Assembly (NCBI GenBank): GCA_047975025.1
Contig: JBKECY010000007.1
Location: 8,287-72,286, forward strand
Source: JBKECY01 sp047975025
Lineage (GTDB): Bacteria; Bacillota; Clostridia; Lachnospirales; Lachnospiraceae
Direction of reading: 5' to 3'
Length of the DNA stretch: 64,000 nt
Below the pieces are notes generated by a model, which had not been told where the DNA came from, made no database searches, and saw nothing but the letters and a program-made list of their open reading frames with translations. The position numbers and the translations under genes are program-made. Positions 61,241 through 64,000 of the stretch are shown here, one piece after another (position 1 is the stretch's first letter; every line of letters starts with the position of its first letter).

Positions 61241-62995
61241 ATGGCTTTAGATGGTATTACACTAGCAAACGCAGTATATGAATTAAATAATGAACTTGCC
61301 GGAGGGAAAATCAACAAGATAGCCCAACCGGAGCCTGATGCCCTGCTGCTCACCTGCAGAGGGCGCACCGGCAATGTCCGGCTGTACCTGTCGGCAAGCC
61401 CTTCCCTGCCACTTTTATATGTGGCACAAAAGAATATGCCAAGTCCCATGACCGCACCTAATTTTTGTATGCTGCTGCGAAAGCATATCGGAAATGGTAT
61501 TATCAGCTCGATCCGTCAGCCCGGACTGGAGCGCATTATAGAATTTACAATTGATCATTTAAACGAACTAGGTGACCCCTGTCAGAAACTTTTGATCATT
61601 GAATTCATGGGAAAACACAGTAATATTATTTTTTGTCACATGGATCGCACGATTATTGATTCAATCAAACATATCTCTTCTCATATGAGTTCGGTACGTG
61701 AGGTTCTGCCGGGAAGACCCTATTTTATTCCCCAAACACAGGATAAATACGATCCTTTGTCCGTTACGCAGGCAGAATTCCAAACAGCAGTTGCCGGAAG
61801 ACCGCTGCCGGCCGGCAAGGCACTATACTCAACATTGACCGGCATCAGTCCTGTTATTGCAAATGAAATCTGCTTTCGCAGTGGTGTAGACCCCTCCGTA
61901 AGCTGCACTGCCCTTGGTGAAAAGGAAGTTCTGGCATTATATCTGTCTTTGCTGGAGGTCATGGAACACGTACACACAAGTTCCTATGCTCCAGTAATCA
62001 TTTTCCGCAATGATACCCCTGTTGAATATGCCCCTTTTCCTTTGCGTCAATACACATCCGAACATGAGCCCCGGTCTTACCCATCAATCTCAGCCGTATT
62101 GGAATATTATTATGCGGCCAAGGATCAGCTGACCCGGATGCGGCAGAAATCCACAGATCTTCGAAAAATTGTGCAGACAGCACTGGAACGAAGCCGTAAG
62201 AAATTCCAGCTTCAAAAGAAACAATATGCCGACACCGAAAAACGGGATACTTTTAAAATATATGGTGAATTGCTTCATTCCTACGGCTATGGCCTTGAAG
62301 AGGGTGCGAAATCACTGGAGGCATTGAATTACTACACAAATGAGATGATTCGAATTCCATTAGATGCCACACTCTCCGCACAGGAAAATGCACAGCGGTA
62401 TTTTGATCGTTACAACAAATTAAAGCGTACACAAGAAGCACTTACCATACAATTGGAAGAAACACGTCTTGAAATCGAACATCTGGAATCTATTCAGGTG
62501 GCACTCAGTATTGCGGCGGACGAGCATGAACTCGCACCGCTTAAAGAAGAGCTGACACAAGCCGGCTATATTAAGCGCAAGGGAGGCGGACGGCAGAAAA
62601 AGACGGCACGTCTGAAACCTCTGCATTTTATTTCCAGCGACGGTTATGATATCTACGTCGGCAAGAACAATTATCAAAATGAAGAAATCACCTTCAAACT
62701 TGCCACAGGCAATGACTGGTGGTTTCATGCTAAAGGGCTTCCCGGCTCTCACGTTATCATTAAATGCAATAACGAGGAACCGCCGGTTCAGACCTTTGAA
62801 GAAGCCGGTGCACTTGCGGCTTATTACAGCAGTGCCAAGGAGGCTCCCAAGGTGGAGATTGATTATATACAGCGAAAACACGTGAAAAAGCCTGCTAAGG
62901 CCAACCCCGGTTTTGTTGTCTATTATACAAACTATTCACTGATGGCCGCACCCGACATTTCTAACATAAAACAGGCAAATGATACCACGAACTAA
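61241..62995 (+). CDS. rqcH: NFACT ribosome rescue factor RqcH
   Basis: RqcH recognises stalled 50S-peptidyl-tRNA complexes and adds alanine tails that mark nascent chains for degradation. The 584-residue product has the NFACT-N domain (MALDGITLANAVYELNNELA, LLRKHIGNGIISSIRQPGLE in part), central coiled coil (about 280-430), and the NFACT-R domain with SSDGYDIYVGKNNYQNEEIT and NDWWFHAKGLPGSH. AGGAG lies upstream of the ATG. Older names include fibronectin-binding protein FbpA. The DUF523 gene follows by 14 bases. Confidence 0.94.
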   Translation: MALDGITLANAVYELNNELAGGKINKIAQPEPDALLLTCRGRTGNVRLYLSASPSLPLLYVAQKNMPSPMTAPNFCMLLRKHIGNGIISSIRQPGLERIIEFTIDHLNELGDPCQKLLIIEFMGKHSNIIFCHMDRTIIDSIKHISSHMSSVREVLPGRPYFIPQTQDKYDPLSVTQAEFQTAVAGRPLPAGKALYSTLTGISPVIANEICFRSGVDPSVSCTALGEKEVLALYLSLLEVMEHVHTSSYAPVIIFRNDTPVEYAPFPLRQYTSEHEPRSYPSISAVLEYYYAAKDQLTRMRQKSTDLRKIVQTALERSRKKFQLQKKQYADTEKRDTFKIYGELLHSYGYGLEEGAKSLEALNYYTNEMIRIPLDATLSAQENAQRYFDRYNKLKRTQEALTIQLEETRLEIEHLESIQVALSIAADEHELAPLKEELTQAGYIKRKGGGRQKKTARLKPLHFISSDGYDIYVGKNNYQNEEITFKLATGNDWWFHAKGLPGSHVIIKCNNEEPPVQTFEEAGALAAYYSSAKEAPKVEIDYIQRKHVKKPAKANPGFVVYYTNYSLMAAPDISNIKQANDTTN

Positions 62996-63009
62996 GAGGA
63001 GGATCCATC

Positions 63010-63471
63010 ATGAAAAAAATACTTGTCAGTGAATGCTTATATGGCGGCCGTATTGTCCGTTACGATGCGGGAGATGTGACAGAAACAGACTCTCACTTTT
63101 TACAATGGAAGCAAGAGGGGCGTCTGGTCGCCATCTGTCCAGAGGTATTCGGGGCGCTTCCCATTCCCCGGCCGGACTCACAGCGTGTAGGGGACAAGGT
63201 CTTGACCGGTGCAGGCACAGATGTCACCGCGGAGTATACCACAGGTGCGCTTGAAGCACTGCGCCTCGCTCAGGAACACAAGGTCGTTTGTGCGATCATG
63301 AAACAGGACAGCCCTTCCTGCGGCAGTAAATTTATCTATGATGGTACATTTACGGATACCAAAAAGCCCGGTGAAGGATTGGCGGTCGAATATCTGCGCA
63401 AAGCAGGCATCAAAGTCTTTGCAGAAGAAGATCTGGATGAGGTTGAACTATATTTGCGTGAGCATGAGTAA
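63010..63471 (+). CDS. DUF523 protein
   Basis: A 153-residue DUF523 (YbbK-like) protein. Conserved cysteines appear in VSECLYGG, AICPEVFG and KQDSPSCGSKFIYDG, with ICPEV and SPSCGS being family hallmarks. Its function is not established; a redox or Fe-S role is only a guess from the cysteines. GAGGAGG lies 7 bases from the ATG. It probably shares a transcript with rqcH, which ends at a strong terminator about 80 bases downstream. Confidence 0.85.
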   Translation: MKKILVSECLYGGRIVRYDAGDVTETDSHFLQWKQEGRLVAICPEVFGALPIPRPDSQRVGDKVLTGAGTDVTAEYTTGALEALRLAQEHKVVCAIMKQDSPSCGSKFIYDGTFTDTKKPGEGLAVEYLRKAGIKVFAEEDLDEVELYLREHE

Positions 63472-63547
63472 GGAAAGTACTCTGACAGAATCCGTACCCC
63501 CTCCTTTTGTGCTTCTATCCTATCGTTAACGTAAGCAGTAGCATACA

Positions 63548-63580
63548 GAGTAGTCAGTCTTGCGATTGGCTGCTCTTTTT
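63548..63580 (+). terminator. Terminator of the rqcH-DUF523 transcript
   Basis: GAGTAGTCAGTC (63548-63559) pairs fully with GATTGGCTGCTC (63564-63575), counting three G-U pairs, around a TTGC loop, followed by TTTTTCG. The rest of 63472-63771 is A/T-rich; a TATAAT at 63656-63661 is the only further element seen. Confidence 0.8.
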
Positions 63581-63771
63581 CGTGTGTCCTTTTCCATCGT
63601 CAAATATTGCATTTCAAAATGTACAATCTGATATCTTTTCTAAAACACTCCATATTATAATATAACTATATTTATATACTTTTCTGCATTTATATTCACC
63701 ACATTGACCAATTGCCAAAGAAAAAAACCACACAACTTTGAGCAATAATTCTTGAAACGGAGGGAAGAAAT

Positions 63772-63939
63772 ATGAAGAGTTTTAAAAAGTTATTAGTGGG
63801 ATTCGTGTGCGCCTGTATGGTTGTAACACTATTCCCATTCAGTACGCAAGCTGCTAATTTGGGGAATAGCGTATCTGTCAATGACCTGCCCCCGATTTTT
63901 GTACCAGTCGCAATGTTAGTAATGACCGGTATCCGGTAG
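63772..63939 (+). CDS. Small secreted peptide, probably frameshifted gene
   Basis: A 55-codon frame with GGAGGG 7 bases before the ATG. It starts with a clear signal peptide: basic MKSFKK, hydrophobic LLVGFVCACMVVTL, and a likely cleavage after STQAA. The mature part is only about 27 residues and stops at TAG 63937. In the +1 frame, codons from 63935 run to the window end as NPYQLDDIVTFLGGLFKGG, joining naturally after TGIR; that frame has no start codon of its own because of a TGA at 63923. A 4-base duplication around GGTAGGGTA may have broken a longer secreted protein gene. No homologue recognised. Confidence 0.55.
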   Translation: MKSFKKLLVGFVCACMVVTLFPFSTQAANLGNSVSVNDLPPIFVPVAMLVMTGIR

Positions 63940-64000
63940 GGTAAATCCTTATCAGCTTGACGACATCGTAACATTTCTTGGTGGATTGTTCAAGGGCGGC

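Overview
The window is ordinary chromosome from an anaerobic, low-to-moderate G+C Gram-positive bacterium, most likely a clostridium of the Lachnospiraceae type. The evidence is pyruvate:ferredoxin oxidoreductase, ferredoxin-dependent indolepyruvate oxidoreductase, a very large 2-hydroxyacyl-CoA dehydratase activase, an IscR-NifS-NifU iron-sulfur system, RemA, Asp23, a SpoVB-like flippase, strong AGGAGG ribosome sites and TTGACA/TATAAT promoters. There are 55 protein genes. I see no tRNA, rRNA, CRISPR array, insertion sequence or prophage. Most genes read on the minus strand, so transcription runs from high to low coordinates.

Layout: 1-2386 is the end of a branched-chain amino acid operon (leuB, then ilvD cut by the window edge). 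2509-4093 holds yajC and tgt. 4233-8677 is a plus-strand island: a promoter, a leader with a perfect 74-bp tandem structured repeat, and the activase gene. 8737-12963 is a minus run of hisH-hisF-ung-flippase-flavoprotein. 13085-17256 is PFOR preceded by an Rrf2 regulator, followed by a plus-strand ABC-F gene. 19155-25602 is iscR-nifS-nifU-mnmA, then a P-type ATPase and a LigB-type dioxygenase. 25814-30727 holds aroF (plus), xerD, rny and recA with an SOS box.

30888-48799 is a long minus-strand run: ftsW-sir2-gltX-uvrD-sfp-prfC, then asp23-nusB-xseA-xseB-ispA-dxs-tlyA-nadK-argR-recN-glgA, many with ATGA or longer overlaps. After a plus-strand ABC-F gene, 50913-61025 is another long minus run: yicC-remA-gmk-rpoZ-rimO-pgsA-cinA, then icd-iorA-iorB-aminotransferase. 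The right end has rqcH and a DUF523 gene on plus, a strong terminator, and a very short secreted-peptide frame that appears frameshifted.

Together the genes cover translation fidelity and rescue (tgt, mnmA, gltX, prfC, rqcH, rimO, two ABC-F), DNA repair (ung, recA, recN, xseAB, uvrD), isoprenoid supply (dxs, ispA), Fe-S assembly feeding the ferredoxin enzymes, and amino-acid metabolism. The points most worth a second look are the duplicated structured leader before the activase, a sirtuin lacking its catalytic motif, likely Rrf2 operators near nifJ, competing hairpins between asp23 and nusB, the icd-iorAB-aminotransferase unit, and the broken secreted-peptide gene.
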